A DNA stretch of 6,192 nucleotides from an uncultured Caulobacteraceae bacterium (GTDB taxonomy: Bacteria > Pseudomonadota > Alphaproteobacteria > Caulobacterales > Caulobacteraceae): the NCBI GenBank assembly GCA_903884915.1, contig CAISGS010000259.1, positions 1 through 6,192 on the forward strand, read 5' to 3'. The notes below the pieces were generated by a model. That model ran no database searches, was not told where the DNA came from, and saw only the letters and a list, made by a program, of their open reading frames with translations. Position numbers and translations under genes: made by a program. How positions within the stretch are numbered: the first letter of the stretch is position 1; each line of letters starts with the position of its first letter. Positions 6,112 through 6,192 of this stretch are shown piece by piece.

Positions 6112-6188
6112 TTCCCCGCAAAAACAGAAATCCAGCGGGCCGCTTTCCGTCTGAGTGAAAGGGTCTGGGTCCCCGCCTTCGCGGGGAA
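6112..6188. repeat. Second palindromic repeat cluster at the right edge
   Basis: TCCCCGC (6170-6176) and GCGGGGA (6181-6187) form a perfect 7-bp, GC-rich stem with a CTTC loop. The right arm, extended to GCGGGGAA (6181-6188), also matches TTCCCCGC at 6112-6119, giving an alternative long-range stem. Between them, CTTTC (6143-6147) and GAAAG (6157-6161) can form a minor hairpin. The CCCCGC-CTTC-GCGGGG core resembles intergenic repeats I recall from alphaproteobacteria. There is no coding frame of note in 6023-6192. Confidence 0.55.
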
Positions 6189-6192
6189 AACG

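Overview
This window looks like ordinary chromosomal DNA from an alphaproteobacterium, possibly of the Caulobacterales. The basis is the moderately high GC content, the two-domain form of dCTP deaminase, the metZ-apaG pairing, the fmt-truA pairing, and dispersed palindromic repeats of a kind I associate with these genomes. The genus assignment is a guess. All six genes look intact and belong to known families. I see no phage, plasmid, insertion sequence, CRISPR array, tRNA or rRNA, and no convincing undescribed system.

Layout. On the minus strand, metZ (methionine biosynthesis) is followed by apaG, with the stop of metZ overlapping the GTG start of apaG. A sigma70-like promoter and a Shine-Dalgarno sequence precede metZ. 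A 12-bp stem-loop lies just after apaG at the left edge. On the plus strand, diverging from metZ, comes a fused two-domain dCTP deaminase (pyrimidine deoxynucleotide supply). A 68-bp gap with a small hairpin separates it from a NorM-like MATE efflux pump. After 31 bp comes fmt (formylation of initiator Met-tRNA), and then truA (tRNA pseudouridylation), whose start shares one base with the fmt stop. The last 170 bp hold no gene. They hold palindromic repeats and a hairpin with a long T tract on the minus strand, so an unseen convergent gene probably ends there.

How the genes work together. metZ makes homocysteine for methionine, and fmt acts on methionyl-tRNA, but the two lie in divergent units and I see no sign of shared control. 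The MATE, fmt and truA genes are spaced like one transcription unit. fmt and truA form a translation/tRNA-modification pair, and the efflux pump upstream is an unrelated passenger or operon partner. The points most worth a second look are the asymmetric conservation between the two halves of the dCTP deaminase, the short leader of metZ that leaves no room for a SAM riboswitch, the MATE gene placed directly ahead of fmt, and the repeat-rich right edge.
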